Source of the DNA: Actinospica sp035493475
GTDB lineage: Bacteria; Actinomycetota; Actinomycetes; Streptomycetales; Catenulisporaceae
Direction of reading: 5' to 3'
NCBI GenBank assembly: GCA_035493475.1
Contig: DATJIF010000063.1
Span: 1 to 64,000, forward strand
Length of the DNA: 64,000 nucleotides
This document shows, in pieces, positions 8,394 to 16,696 of this stretch. The first letter of the stretch is position 1. Each line of letters starts with the position of its first letter. Below the pieces are notes generated by a model that made no database searches, was not told the origin of the DNA, and worked only from the letters and a program-made list of their open reading frames with translations. A program made the position numbers and the translations under genes.

Positions 8394-9146
8394 CTACTGC
8401 TTCTCGAGCCAGCGGGCGAGCAGGTCCTCCCGGTGTTCGGTGAGGTCCACGACGCTCTCCTCGGGCAGCAGGATCGTGTAGTCCTGCCCGGTGCCCGGCT
8501 CCAGCCGCAGGTAGTCCCAGGCGAAGTGCGCCTGGCCGCCCATGTAGAGCCCCTTGAGCCGGCCCTGCGTCACGTCCATCACCTCGAAGGGCTCGCCCCA
8601 CCAGCGGAACGTCCACACGGTGGCGTACCACTCCTCGACCTCGTCCAGTGCCACGTTCAGCGCGCCGAGGTCCGCGGGCCCGGTCAGGAACAGCCGCCCG
8701 TCCTCGCCGACGGTCTCGGCCGCCGGGTGGATCCGCCCCTGGTAACGCGCGAACGTGCCCGAACGGTACTTCGCCGCGTCGGCCATCAGCCGCTGCTCCC
8801 GGCGGAACCGCGGCACCAGCGAATCGCGGTGCTGAGTCAGGTCGGCGACCTCCGCGAGCGGGAAACGCCCGCGGTGCCGGGAGAACTCCGAGCGCAGGTG
8901 CTTCGCCGCGAATTCCATGTCCGCCCCGAGGTAGACCCCCTCCATTCCGTCGTCCCGCAGCCCGCGCGCCTCGAACGGCTCGTCGCGCCACGTGAAGGTC
9001 CAGCGCGAGGTGTACCACTCGTCGAGCCGGTCCGGGTGGACCAGGATCGTGTTGTCCCCCTGCACGAGCGCTATCCGCGGCCATATCGGATCGTCAACCG
9101 AGCCCTGCCGGTAGGCGACCCCGTGGAACACCGCCACGTCGGTCAC
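8394..9146 (-). CDS. Uncharacterised protein with two copies of one domain
   Basis: I do not recognise the family. The 250-residue protein is an internal duplication: residues about 5-115 and 130-250 align. Shared landmarks are EWY...WTF.W..EPFE, then G.Y.G....FA...LR.E, then DLT.HR. The spacing between the two EWY motifs is 129 residues. There is no signal peptide or membrane segment. The GTG at 9146 is chosen because GGGGG lies 7 nt upstream and homology between the halves begins just after it. The open frame extends further upstream, but into the inverted-repeat region with non-coding-like composition. Confidence 0.65.
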   Translation of the reverse strand: MTDVAVFHGVAYRQGSVDDPIWPRIALVQGDNTILVHPDRLDEWYTSRWTFTWRDEPFEARGLRDDGMEGVYLGADMEFAAKHLRSEFSRHRGRFPLAEVADLTQHRDSLVPRFRREQRLMADAAKYRSGTFARYQGRIHPAAETVGEDGRLFLTGPADLGALNVALDEVEEWYATVWTFRWWGEPFEVMDVTQGRLKGLYMGGQAHFAWDYLRLEPGTGQDYTILLPEESVVDLTEHREDLLARWLEKQ

Positions 9147-9276
9147 CCGATACCCCCAGGGGTCCCCTGCCTCAACCACAGTTGTCGTTCTTCTTTTCCG
9201 GAATTCGCATCCGTCGTCCTCCGATGGGCGAATCCGTACCCTACACTCTGTGCTGATTTGAACACAACGCCGCAGT

Positions 9277-9491
9277 GAGATGGTTGATTCGGGGGTAGGC
9301 CGGTAAGCCGCGTGCGCTGGAACTCCTGCTGACCTGCGGATCTTGCGGGGCAGGGCGAAACGGCTCAGCGGCAAGCCTGGGCGTGCGCCGCGGCCCGGCG
9401 CATACTCGGTCGTCTGTGGAGGGTCGCGGCGCGCGTCCAGGCGCCGCCGATCAGCCGTTTCGCCCCGGCATACCTCCGAATCAACCATCTC
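9277..9491. repeat. Long imperfect inverted repeat (about 215 nt)
   Basis: Outer arms 9277-9303 and 9465-9491 match at 25 of 27 positions when one is reverse-complemented. Pairing continues with 9353-9365 against 9453-9465 (13 of 13) and 9376-9391 against 9426-9441 (14 of 16). The left side has an extra segment of about 49 nt (9304-9352) with no partner. The element occupies most of the 368-nt gap between the duplicated-domain gene and the SpoU methyltransferase gene and carries no convincing reading frame. Confidence 0.8.
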
Positions 9492-9501
9492 GGCCCCTCG
9501 C

Positions 9502-9507
9502 TACACT
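9502..9507 (+). promoter_or_regulatory. -10 hexamer for leaderless methyltransferase gene
   Basis: TACACT ends 7 nt before the GTG at 9515, with no ribosome binding site between. It lies 10 nt outside the inverted repeat. Confidence 0.6.
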
Positions 9508-9514
9508 CCTCAGG

Positions 9515-10345
9515 GTGGAGAGGATCACATCGCGCAACGCCAGGTTCCAGCAGTGGGAGGCGCTGCTCGGGAATCGGAGCAAGCGGCACCGGGCGGGGGA
9601 GTTCCTGGTGCAGGGCGTTCGCCCGATCAGCCTGGCCCTGGAGCACCGCTGGCCGGTCCGGGCGCTGGTCTTCGACCTCGACCGGCCGCTCTCGCGCTGG
9701 GCGGCGGAGACGCTGCGTTCGTCCCGTGCGGCGCAGTACGGCATGTCCGGAGAGCTCATCGCGGAACTCGGCGAGAAGGATTCGACACCGCCGGAATTGC
9801 TGGCCGTGGTGGGCACGGCGCCGGATTCGCTCGATCGGATCAGCGTTGGAACATCAGCCGGCACGCCGTTTCTCGGGCTGGTCTTCGACCGGCCGACGAG
9901 TCCGGGGAATCTGGGCTCGATCATCCGCTCGGCGGACGCGTTCGGCGCGCACGGGGTGATCGTCTCGGGCCACGCGGCGGATCCGTACGACCCGAAGGCC
10001 GTGCGCGCGAGCACCGGTTCGCTCTTCGCGCTGCCCACGGTCCGGGTGCCGGGCCACGCGCAGGTGCAGGCGTGGCTCGCCGAGCAGCGGGCCGCCGGGC
10101 ACCCGGTCCAACTGGTCGGCACGGACGAGCACGGCACGGCGGACGTCGCCGAGTTCGACCTCACCGTCCCGACGCTGCTCGCGATCGGCAACGAGACCAA
10201 TGGGCTGAGCCAGGGCTGGCTGGACGCCTGCGACGCGCTCGTGCGCATCCCGATCGGCGGCGCGGCGAGTTCGCTCAACGCCGCCAACGCCGCGTCGGTG
10301 GTGCTCTACGAGGCGGCACGCCAGCGGCGGTCCGGCGCGCGCTGA
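9515..10345 (+). CDS. TrmH/SpoU-family RNA 2'-O-methyltransferase
   Basis: The 276-residue protein has an N-terminal substrate-binding domain (RITSRNARFQQWEALL ... EFLVQGVRPI) and a C-terminal SPOUT fold. SPOUT motif 1 is SPGNLGSIIRSADAFG, motif 2 is LLAIGNETNGLS, and motif 3 is IPIGGAASSLNAANAASVVLYEA, which forms the AdoMet-binding trefoil knot. It is related to TsnR-type and rRNA/tRNA ribose methylases. The RNA target is unknown. The longer open frame to 9383 is rejected as the start because the family begins at ITSR and a -10 hexamer lies just upstream of 9515. Confidence 0.88.
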   Translation: MERITSRNARFQQWEALLGNRSKRHRAGEFLVQGVRPISLALEHRWPVRALVFDLDRPLSRWAAETLRSSRAAQYGMSGELIAELGEKDSTPPELLAVVGTAPDSLDRISVGTSAGTPFLGLVFDRPTSPGNLGSIIRSADAFGAHGVIVSGHAADPYDPKAVRASTGSLFALPTVRVPGHAQVQAWLAEQRAAGHPVQLVGTDEHGTADVAEFDLTVPTLLAIGNETNGLSQGWLDACDALVRIPIGGAASSLNAANAASVVLYEAARQRRSGAR

Positions 10346-10367
10346 GCCGGCTGTCGGCGGGGCGACC

Positions 10368-10373
10368 TATCCT
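10368..10373 (+). promoter_or_regulatory. -10 hexamer for leaderless hydrolase gene
   Basis: TATCCT followed by 7 nt and the ATG at 10381. No Shine-Dalgarno sequence is present. Confidence 0.6.
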
Positions 10374-10380
10374 CGGAAAC

Positions 10381-11244
10381 ATGCTGACAGTGATCGAGCA
10401 CGACCTCGTCCTCGGCGACGGCCGTACCCTGCGCTGCTACGACACGCGCGCCGCGGACGGCTCCGTCCCCGGGCTCGCCGTGCTGTGGTCGCACGGCACC
10501 CCGAACGTCGGCGAGCCGCCCGCTCCGCTGTTCGCGGCCGCCGCCGAGCGCGGCATCCGCTTCGTCGGGTACGACCGGCCGGGCTACGGTCCGTCCACCG
10601 CGCGGCCGGGTCGCACGGTCGGGTCCGCAGCCGAGGACGCGGCCGCGGTGCTCGACGCGCTCGGCATCAGCCGGTTCGCGATGCTCGGCCACTCCGGCGG
10701 CGGGCCGCACACCCTCGCGTGCGCGGCGCTGCTCGCGGACCGGTTGATCGCGGTCGTGGACATCTCGGGCCCTGCGCCGTACGGCGGCCCCGGACTGGAC
10801 TACTTCACCGGCATGAACCCGTCCGGCGAGGCCGAGTTGCGCGCGTCGGTGGCGGGCCGCGCGGCCTTGGTGGAGCTGCTTGAGTCCTCGGAGTACGACC
10901 CCGAGATGTTCACGCCCGCCGACCACGCCGCCTTGCAGGGCTCGTGGGACTGGATGATGACCGTCGTCAACAAGGCGCTGAAGAACGGCGACGTCAGCGG
11001 CATGATCGACGACGATCTGGCGTACGTCGCGCCCTGGGGTTTCGAGGTGACGGCGATTCACCGTCCGCTGCTGGTCTGCCACGGCGAGCACGACCGCATC
11101 GTCCCGGCCGCGCACGGACGCTGGGTCGCGGCCACCGTCGCGTCCGCCGAGTTGCGTACGTACCCCGCGGACGGCCACGTATCGGTGCTCGAGTCGGCGG
11201 GCGTCCCGGCGCTGGACTGGATCCGGGAGCAGGCGGACGCCTAG
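10381..11244 (+). CDS. Alpha/beta hydrolase
   Basis: The 287-residue serine hydrolase has an oxyanion region SHGTPN, the nucleophile elbow GHSGGG, an acid in HGEHDRIVP and the His in DGHVSVL, a complete catalytic triad in family order. The substrate is unknown. It is close to the proline iminopeptidase/haloperoxidase-like group common in actinomycetes. Its TAG (11242-11244) and the stop of the convergent ThuA gene both lie in the 12-bp palindrome CTAGACGTCTAG (11241-11252). Confidence 0.85.
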   Translation: MLTVIEHDLVLGDGRTLRCYDTRAADGSVPGLAVLWSHGTPNVGEPPAPLFAAAAERGIRFVGYDRPGYGPSTARPGRTVGSAAEDAAAVLDALGISRFAMLGHSGGGPHTLACAALLADRLIAVVDISGPAPYGGPGLDYFTGMNPSGEAELRASVAGRAALVELLESSEYDPEMFTPADHAALQGSWDWMMTVVNKALKNGDVSGMIDDDLAYVAPWGFEVTAIHRPLLVCHGEHDRIVPAAHGRWVAATVASAELRTYPADGHVSVLESAGVPALDWIREQADA

Positions 11245-11248
11245 ACGT

Positions 11249-11938
11249 CTAGTCGAACTGCTTCGTCTGCACGCCCAGCCAGCGCAGCGCGCCGAGCACG
11301 TGCCGCAGGAACTCCGGGTCGCGGTACGTCTCCTCGGCGTGGCCGAGCGCGGTGTAGAACGACTGGCCGCCGCCGTACTCGTGGCACCAGGACAGCGGAT
11401 GGTCGGCGCCCATCGTGCCGCCCTGGTACGTCGCCTCGTCCACCGTCAGCAGCACTCTGATGTCCTGCACCGCGGTGCGCGGATTGCGGCGGAACGCGTA
11501 CCACTCGTCGGTGCGCTCCCACCGCTCGCCGAGGTGCTCGGTGGCCGGGTGCTCGCGGTCCTCGACGGTCAGCACCGCGGGCTGGATCTCCGGGTGCTGA
11601 TCGAACCATGCGCCGACCAGGCCCTCGAACCAGGGCCAGTCGTACTCCGTGGTGGACGCGGCGTGGATGCCGAGCCAGCTGCCGCCCTGCTTCATGTAGT
11701 GCGTCAGCGCGGCCCGGCCCGGCTCGTCGAGCACCTCGCCGCTGGTGGACAGGAACACGATCGCGTCGTACCGCTCCAGCCGGCCCGCCCGGAAGCTGTG
11801 CACGCCCTCGCTCGACTCGACCTCGAAGCCGTGCTCCAGGCCCAGCTTCTCCAGTGCCTGGACTCCGGCCTGGATCGAGGCGTGCCGATAGCCGGTGGTC
11901 CGCGAGTACACCAATATCCGTGCCATGCCGGCGGTCAC
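11249..11938 (-). CDS. ThuA-like domain protein
   Basis: This 229-residue protein has the class I glutamine-amidotransferase-like flavodoxin fold of ThuA (trehalose utilisation): ARILVYSRTTGYRHASI, a DAIVFLSTSGEVLD strand, GGSWLGIHAAS and a histidine-containing SWCHEYGGGQSFYTALGH. ThuA proteins take part in disaccharide or keto-sugar catabolism, but the reaction is poorly defined. It is the last gene of a four-gene minus-strand operon, 11 nt after the isomerase gene. GTG 11938 and ATG 11926 are alternative starts. Confidence 0.85.
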   Translation of the reverse strand: MTAGMARILVYSRTTGYRHASIQAGVQALEKLGLEHGFEVESSEGVHSFRAGRLERYDAIVFLSTSGEVLDEPGRAALTHYMKQGGSWLGIHAASTTEYDWPWFEGLVGAWFDQHPEIQPAVLTVEDREHPATEHLGERWERTDEWYAFRRNPRTAVQDIRVLLTVDEATYQGGTMGADHPLSWCHEYGGGQSFYTALGHAEETYRDPEFLRHVLGALRWLGVQTKQFD

Positions 11939-11949
11939 GCCCCGTCCGT

Positions 11950-12777
11950 CTAGCCGATCTCCGTCAACAGTCGCGTATGCCGGTCTATCACGGTTCGCAG
12001 CGTCTGATCACCCGGCGTGTCCCAGACCTCCTGGTTGAAGATCTCCACCTCGGTGAATCCCTGGTACCCGGTCGCCCGCACGGCACGCATGAACGCGGCG
12101 ATGTCGATCACGCCGTCGCCCACGTGCCCGCGGCCGAGCAGCGCGTCCGCCGGGATCGGCACCAGGAAGTCGCAGACCTGGAACGCGTGGATCCGGCCGG
12201 CCGCGCCCGCGCGCTCGATCTGTGCGAACACCTGCGGATCCCACCAGATGTGGTACGTGTCCACGCACACGCCGACGTTGCGGCAGCCGGTGCGCACCGC
12301 AACCTCGTCCGCGATGTCGAGCGCCTGGCCGAGAGTCGAGACGACCGCGCGGTCGGCGCAGAACATCGGGTGCAGCGGTTCGATCGCCAGCTTCACGCCC
12401 TGCCGCTCGGCGTACGGGGCGAGTTCCGCGATGCCGTCGGTCACCGCCGCGCGCGCCGCCGGAAGGTCCTTGCTGCCGCGGTGCAGACCGCCGACGACCA
12501 ACACGAGCACGTTCGTGCCGAGCGCCACGCACTCGTCGACCGCGGCCTTGTTGTCGTCGAGCCAGTCCGGCGAGGTGAAGAAGCCGCCGCGGCACAGGCT
12601 CGTGACCGTCAGGCCGGCGTCGCGCACCAGCTTCGCCGCCGCCTCCAGGCCGTGTTCGGCGACCTTGTCCCGCCACAGGCCGATGCCCGGCACGCCCTGC
12701 TCGACGCAGCCCGCGACGGCCTCGGCGAGGCTCCAGTTCTTCGTCGTCCAGACGTTCAGCGACAGCTGCTCAGTCAC
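11950..12777 (-). CDS. Sugar phosphate isomerase/epimerase (xylose isomerase-like TIM barrel)
   Basis: The 275-residue AP-endonuclease-2-type TIM barrel shows metal-ligand Glu/His/Asp positions in KLAIEPLHPMF, VCVDTYHIWWDP and FTEVEIFNQE. It resembles enzymes that isomerise or epimerise keto-sugars and inositol derivatives. The GTG start overlaps the upstream aldolase-like gene by 8 nt, indicating translational coupling within the operon. It works with the neighbouring oxidoreductase and aldolase in an unidentified sugar pathway. Confidence 0.85.
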   Translation of the reverse strand: MTEQLSLNVWTTKNWSLAEAVAGCVEQGVPGIGLWRDKVAEHGLEAAAKLVRDAGLTVTSLCRGGFFTSPDWLDDNKAAVDECVALGTNVLVLVVGGLHRGSKDLPAARAAVTDGIAELAPYAERQGVKLAIEPLHPMFCADRAVVSTLGQALDIADEVAVRTGCRNVGVCVDTYHIWWDPQVFAQIERAGAAGRIHAFQVCDFLVPIPADALLGRGHVGDGVIDIAAFMRAVRATGYQGFTEVEIFNQEVWDTPGDQTLRTVIDRHTRLLTEIG

Positions 12778-13840
12778 CGCGGTGCTCCTTGAAGCGCGCC
12801 CGGGCCAGGTCCGGATCCGGGAAGATGCCGCCCGCCTCGGCCAGCTCGTACAGCTCGGTGAGGTGCGCGAGATCGCGGCCGGTCTCCTGGCCGCCGACCA
12901 TCTTGAAGTGGTCCTGGTGGCCCGAGAGGTACGCCAGGAACACGACGCCGGTCTTGTAGAACTGCGTCGGCGCGGCGAAGATGCGCCGCGCCAGCGGGAC
13001 CAGCGGGTCGAGCACGCCGCGGAACCCGGCCACGTCGCCCGCGTCCAGCAGGCGCAGCGCCTCGGCCGCCTGCGTGGCCAGCGGGTCGAAGATGCCGAGC
13101 AGCGCGTGGCTGAAGCCCTGCTCGTCGCCCGCGATCAGCTCCGGGAAGTTGAAGTCGTCGCCGGTGTAGAGGCGCACGCCCTCCGGCAGCCGCCGCCGCA
13201 GCGCGACCTCGCGGTCCGCGTCGAGCAGCGAGACCTTGATGCCGTCGATCTTCGCCGCGTGCTCATTGATGATCGAGAGCACCGAGTGCGTCGCGACGTC
13301 GAGGTTCCCGCTGCCCCAGTAGCCCGTCAGCGCCGGGTCGAACATGTCGCCGAGCCAGTGCAGGATGACGGGGCGCGAGGCCTGGCCGATGACGCGCTCG
13401 TACACCTCGGCGTAGTCCTCGGGGCCGCGCGCGGTGGCGGCCAGCGCGCGGCTGCACATCAGGACCGGCTGCGCCCCGGCCTGCTCGACCACCTCGAGCT
13501 GGCCCTCGTACGCGTCGGCGATCTCAGCGAGCGAATACGGCGCGGACGGGGCGCCGGGCAGCTGGTCCGTGCCGACGCCGCAGCACAGCAGCCCGCCGAC
13601 GGACCGGGCCTCGGCGCCGGACCGCTGGATCAGCTCCTTCGTCGCGGTCCAGTCCAGGCCCATGCCGCGCTGCGCGGTGTCCATCGCGTCCGCGATGCCC
13701 AGGCCCAGCGACCAGAGGTGATGCCGGAACGCGAGTGTCGCGTCCCAGTCCACGACGGCCGGGGCGCCCGGCGCGTTGTCCGCGTTCGGGTCGGCCACCA
13801 CGTGCGCGGCGGCGAAGACGGTGCGGGAGGAGAAGCCCAT
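12770..13840 (-). CDS. Dihydrodipicolinate synthase-family aldolase/lyase
   Basis: The 356-residue protein fits the DUF993 branch of the DapA superfamily that accompanies Gfo/Idh and isomerase genes. It starts MGFSSRTVFAAAHVVADPNADNAPGAP and continues as an (alpha/beta)8 barrel with KVSLLDADREVALR, which would supply the Schiff-base lysine (IDGIKVS), and YTGDDFNFPEL. It is likely a sugar-acid or keto-sugar aldolase. The ATG shares one base with the upstream stop codon (TGATG), so it is translationally coupled. The longer frame upstream is not coding. Confidence 0.83.
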   Translation of the reverse strand: MGFSSRTVFAAAHVVADPNADNAPGAPAVVDWDATLAFRHHLWSLGLGIADAMDTAQRGMGLDWTATKELIQRSGAEARSVGGLLCCGVGTDQLPGAPSAPYSLAEIADAYEGQLEVVEQAGAQPVLMCSRALAATARGPEDYAEVYERVIGQASRPVILHWLGDMFDPALTGYWGSGNLDVATHSVLSIINEHAAKIDGIKVSLLDADREVALRRRLPEGVRLYTGDDFNFPELIAGDEQGFSHALLGIFDPLATQAAEALRLLDAGDVAGFRGVLDPLVPLARRIFAAPTQFYKTGVVFLAYLSGHQDHFKMVGGQETGRDLAHLTELYELAEAGGIFPDPDLARARFKEHRGD

Positions 13841-15009
13841 CAGACGCCCCGGCCCAGCTCCGGCACCGCGACGCGACGGCCCTCGGCGGCGGACTGCAGG
13901 CCCAGTTCGGCCAGCTGCACGCCCTTCGCCCCGGCCCACAGGTCGTGCGGGAACGGCGTGCCTGGCGCGTCCAGCAGGACGTGCTTGAGGAACAGCTCCC
14001 ACTGGATCTTGAATCCGTTGTCGAACTCGGTGTTGTCCGGCACGGTCTGCCACTGCTCGCGGAACGGCACCGTGTTCGGGATGTCCGGGTTCCACACCGG
14101 CTTCGGCGTCCCGGCGCGGGACTGGAAGCGGCATTCGCGCAGTCCGGCGACGGCGCTGCCGTGCGTGCCGTCCACCTGGAACTCGACGAGCTCCTCGCGG
14201 TTGACCCGCACCGCCCAGGAGGAGTTGATCTGCGCGACGATGCCGCCCTCGAGCTCGAACACGCCGTACGCCGCGTCGTCCGCGGTGGCCTGGTAGGGCT
14301 TGCCGAGCTCGTCCACCCGCTCCGGGATGTGCGTGGCCTTGTGCGCGTAGACCGAGCGGACCGGCGCGACGATGTGCTCCAGCACGTACTGCCAGTGCGG
14401 GAACATGTCGAGCACGATGCCGCCGCCGTCCTCGGTCCGGTAGTTCCAGGACGGGCGCTGCGCCTCCTGCCAGTCGCCCTCGAAGACCCAGTAGCCGAAC
14501 TCGCCGCGCACGGACAGGATCCGGCCGAAGAAGCCGCCGTCCACCAGCCGCTTGAGCTTGAGCAGGCCCGGCAGGAAGAGCTTGTCCTGCACCACGCCGT
14601 GCTTCACGCCCGCCTCGTCGGCCAGCCGCGCCAGCTCCTGCGCGCCGGCGAGCGAGGACGAGGTGGGCTTCTCCACGTAGATGTGCTTGCCCGCGGCGAT
14701 CGCCTTCTTGACGGCGGCCTCGCGCAGGTGCGTGAGCTGCGCGTCGAAGTAGATCTGGTTGGCCGGGTCGGCGAGGGCGGCGTCGAGGTCGGTGGTCCAC
14801 TGCGTGAGCCCGTGCTTGGCGGCGAGGGCCTCGAGCTTGTCCGCGTTGCGGCCGACGAGCACCGGCTCCGGCCACACGACCGTCCCGTCGGCGAGTTCGA
14901 GGCCGCCCTGCTCGCGCAGGGCCAGGATCGAGCGGACCAGGTGCTGGCGGTAGCCCATGCGTCCGGTGACGCCGTTCATCACGATACCGAGGGTGGTGCG
15001 GCTGCTCAT
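13840..15009 (-). CDS. Gfo/Idh/MocA-family NAD(P)-dependent oxidoreductase
   Basis: The 389-residue protein has an N-terminal Rossmann fold with a slightly atypical glycine loop (MNGVTGRMGYRQH) and the EKPTSSS motif whose lysine is the catalytic residue of Gfo/Idh enzymes. The C-terminal half is an open beta-sheet substrate domain. It probably oxidises a sugar or cyclitol to a keto form as the first step of the pathway. It is the first gene of the operon, 60 nt from the divergent LacI gene and directly downstream of the LacI-type operator. Confidence 0.88.
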   Translation of the reverse strand: MSSRTTLGIVMNGVTGRMGYRQHLVRSILALREQGGLELADGTVVWPEPVLVGRNADKLEALAAKHGLTQWTTDLDAALADPANQIYFDAQLTHLREAAVKKAIAAGKHIYVEKPTSSSLAGAQELARLADEAGVKHGVVQDKLFLPGLLKLKRLVDGGFFGRILSVRGEFGYWVFEGDWQEAQRPSWNYRTEDGGGIVLDMFPHWQYVLEHIVAPVRSVYAHKATHIPERVDELGKPYQATADDAAYGVFELEGGIVAQINSSWAVRVNREELVEFQVDGTHGSAVAGLRECRFQSRAGTPKPVWNPDIPNTVPFREQWQTVPDNTEFDNGFKIQWELFLKHVLLDAPGTPFPHDLWAGAKGVQLAELGLQSAAEGRRVAVPELGRGV

Positions 15010-15036
15010 CGGGCCCTTCCTTGAGGTTCAGGGATC

Positions 15037-15052
15037 TGGAAAGCGCTTTCCA
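15037..15052. promoter_or_regulatory. LacI-family operator
   Basis: The perfect 16-bp palindrome TGGAAAGCGCTTTCCA has the central CG step typical of LacI/GalR operators. It lies between the divergent catabolic operon and the regulator gene, immediately upstream of the latter's -10 hexamer, so one site can control both. Confidence 0.85.
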
Positions 15053-15057
15053 TCGCG

Positions 15058-15063
15058 TAGGGT
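15058..15063 (+). promoter_or_regulatory. -10 hexamer for leaderless LacI gene
   Basis: TAGGGT, 6 nt before the GTG at 15070. The operator occupies the -35/-10 spacer, which predicts autorepression. Confidence 0.6.
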
Positions 15064-15069
15064 AGGGCC

Positions 15070-16134
15070 GTGGACGAGCAGAGGTCAAGGGGTGCGGACG
15101 CCGCCGGAACCGGCCGGGTCAGACCCGTCACCGGCGCGGTGACGCTCAAGCAGGTCGCCGCCGAGGCCGAGGTCTCGCTCGCCACCGCCTCCCGGGTGCT
15201 GCACCGCTCCGGCGGACGCGAGGTGCGCGGCCTGCTCGCCGAGCGCGTGCACGCGGCCGCCGAACGCCTCGGCTACGTCTCCAACCCGCACGCGCAGGCC
15301 CTCGCCCGCGCCCGGTCCAGCACCGTCGGCCTGATCGTGCACGACGTGACCGACCCGTACTTCGCCGCCATCGCGACCGGCGCCATGCACGCCGCGCACG
15401 CCGAGGGCGTCATGGTCATGATGGCCGCGACCTTCCGCGACCCCGAGCTGGAGATCGACTACCTCGGCAGGCTGCGGGCCCAGGGCGCGCGCGGCGTGCT
15501 GCTCGCCGGCAGCGGCAGCACCGACCCCGCGGTCAGCGGCCGGCTCGGCGACGCCGTCAGCGCCTTCACCCGCGAGGGCGGCCGGGTCGTCGCGATCGGC
15601 GCGCGGCCCGAAGCGGGAATCGACGCCGTCGTCCCGGACAACGCCGCCGGCGCCCGCCGGGCCCGCGCACACCTCGCGTCGCTGGGCCACGAGCGGATCG
15701 GCGTCATTTCCGGCCCGGAGACGCTCCTGACGGTCCGCCAGCGCCTGCAGGGGCTCGCCGACGGTCTACGCGTCGTCGGGGCCGACTTCACCCGCGAGGG
15801 CGGCTACCAGGCCGCGAAGAAGCTGCTCGCCGAGCATCCCGACCTCACGGCCCTGGTCGCCCTCAACGATCTGATGGCCGCCGGAGTGCTCGCCGCCGCC
15901 AAGGACTCCGGCCGCCGCGTCCCCGAGGACCTGTCCGTCATCGGCTTCGACGACCTGCCCTTCGCCGCCGACCTCAGCCCCGCGCTGACCACCGTCCGGC
16001 TGCCGCTGCGCGAGATGGGCGAACGCGCGATGGCCCTGCTGCTGGCCGACCCCGACGAGACGTCACCCCAGACCATCGACGTCCCCGTGGAGCTGGTCGT
16101 CCGCGCGTCCACGGCACGTATGGTGCAACACTGA
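15070..16134 (+). CDS. LacI-family transcriptional regulator
   Basis: The 354-residue protein has about 22 extra N-terminal residues and then the LacI helix-turn-helix (VTLKQVAAEAEVSLATASRVLH) and hinge (NPHAQALARARSSTVGLIV). The rest is a periplasmic-binding-protein-like effector domain ending IDVPVELVVRAST. It most likely represses the divergent sugar operon and itself through the palindrome at 15037-15052, with a pathway sugar as inducer. A small hydrolase gene follows 5 nt after the stop and is probably co-transcribed. Confidence 0.92.
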   Translation: MDEQRSRGADAAGTGRVRPVTGAVTLKQVAAEAEVSLATASRVLHRSGGREVRGLLAERVHAAAERLGYVSNPHAQALARARSSTVGLIVHDVTDPYFAAIATGAMHAAHAEGVMVMMAATFRDPELEIDYLGRLRAQGARGVLLAGSGSTDPAVSGRLGDAVSAFTREGGRVVAIGARPEAGIDAVVPDNAAGARRARAHLASLGHERIGVISGPETLLTVRQRLQGLADGLRVVGADFTREGGYQAAKKLLAEHPDLTALVALNDLMAAGVLAAAKDSGRRVPEDLSVIGFDDLPFAADLSPALTTVRLPLREMGERAMALLLADPDETSPQTIDVPVELVVRASTARMVQH

Positions 16135-16139
16135 TTCGC

Positions 16140-16679
16140 ATGGAAGCCCCGCGCATCGCCGTCCTGGCGCCCGGAGCCAACTATCCGGTGTCGGCCCCGC
16201 TGCTCTTCTACGCCCGGCTCGCCGTCGACCGCCGCGGCGCCGAGACCCGGCCGATCATCTGGCGCACGCCGCAGGACGTCGGCGAACCGACGCAGCTCGC
16301 CGCCATGGTCGACGCCCAGGTCTCCGAGGCGCTCGGGGACGACGACGCGCTGGTCGTCGGCAAGTCCCTGGGCACGCTCGCCGCGACCCTCGTGGCCGCG
16401 CGCGGACTCCCCGCGATCTGGCTCACGCCGCTGCTCAACGTGCCCGAGGTCGTGCGCGCCATCGAGTCGGCCGCACGTCCGCCGCTGCTGATCGGCGGCG
16501 CCGCGGACCGGGTCTGGGACGGCGCGGTCGCGCGGCGGATCTCACCGCACGTGCTGGAGATCCCGGGCGCGGACCACGCGCTGCACGTGCCCGGCCCGGT
16601 CTCCGCGACGAACGCCGTCGCCGGACGGGTCGCCGATGCGCTGGAAGCCTTCATCGACGACCACGTCTGGCCGGACTGA
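16140..16679 (+). CDS. Small alpha/beta hydrolase-like protein
   Basis: The 179-residue protein has a nucleophile-elbow-like VVGKSLGTLA (serine in the G-K-S-L-G context), an acidic residue in GGAADRVWDG and a late His in GADHALHV. This resembles compact alpha/beta hydrolases lacking a lid. The substrate is unknown. The 5-nt gap after lacI suggests one transcript. Confidence 0.7.
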   Translation: MEAPRIAVLAPGANYPVSAPLLFYARLAVDRRGAETRPIIWRTPQDVGEPTQLAAMVDAQVSEALGDDDALVVGKSLGTLAATLVAARGLPAIWLTPLLNVPEVVRAIESAARPPLLIGGAADRVWDGAVARRISPHVLEIPGADHALHVPGPVSATNAVAGRVADALEAFIDDHVWPD

Positions 16680-16696
16680 CCGGAACCGACCCGGCC

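Noticed and set aside
9383..9514. N-terminal extension of the SpoU methyltransferase to 9383
   Set aside because: The extension lies in the inverted repeat, has no family similarity, and a -10 hexamer sits just before 9515.
12770..15088. Single 772-codon fused ORF in the sugar operon
   Set aside because: The first half is a shadow frame of the Gfo/Idh gene. The aldolase-like gene starts at 13840 with TGATG coupling.
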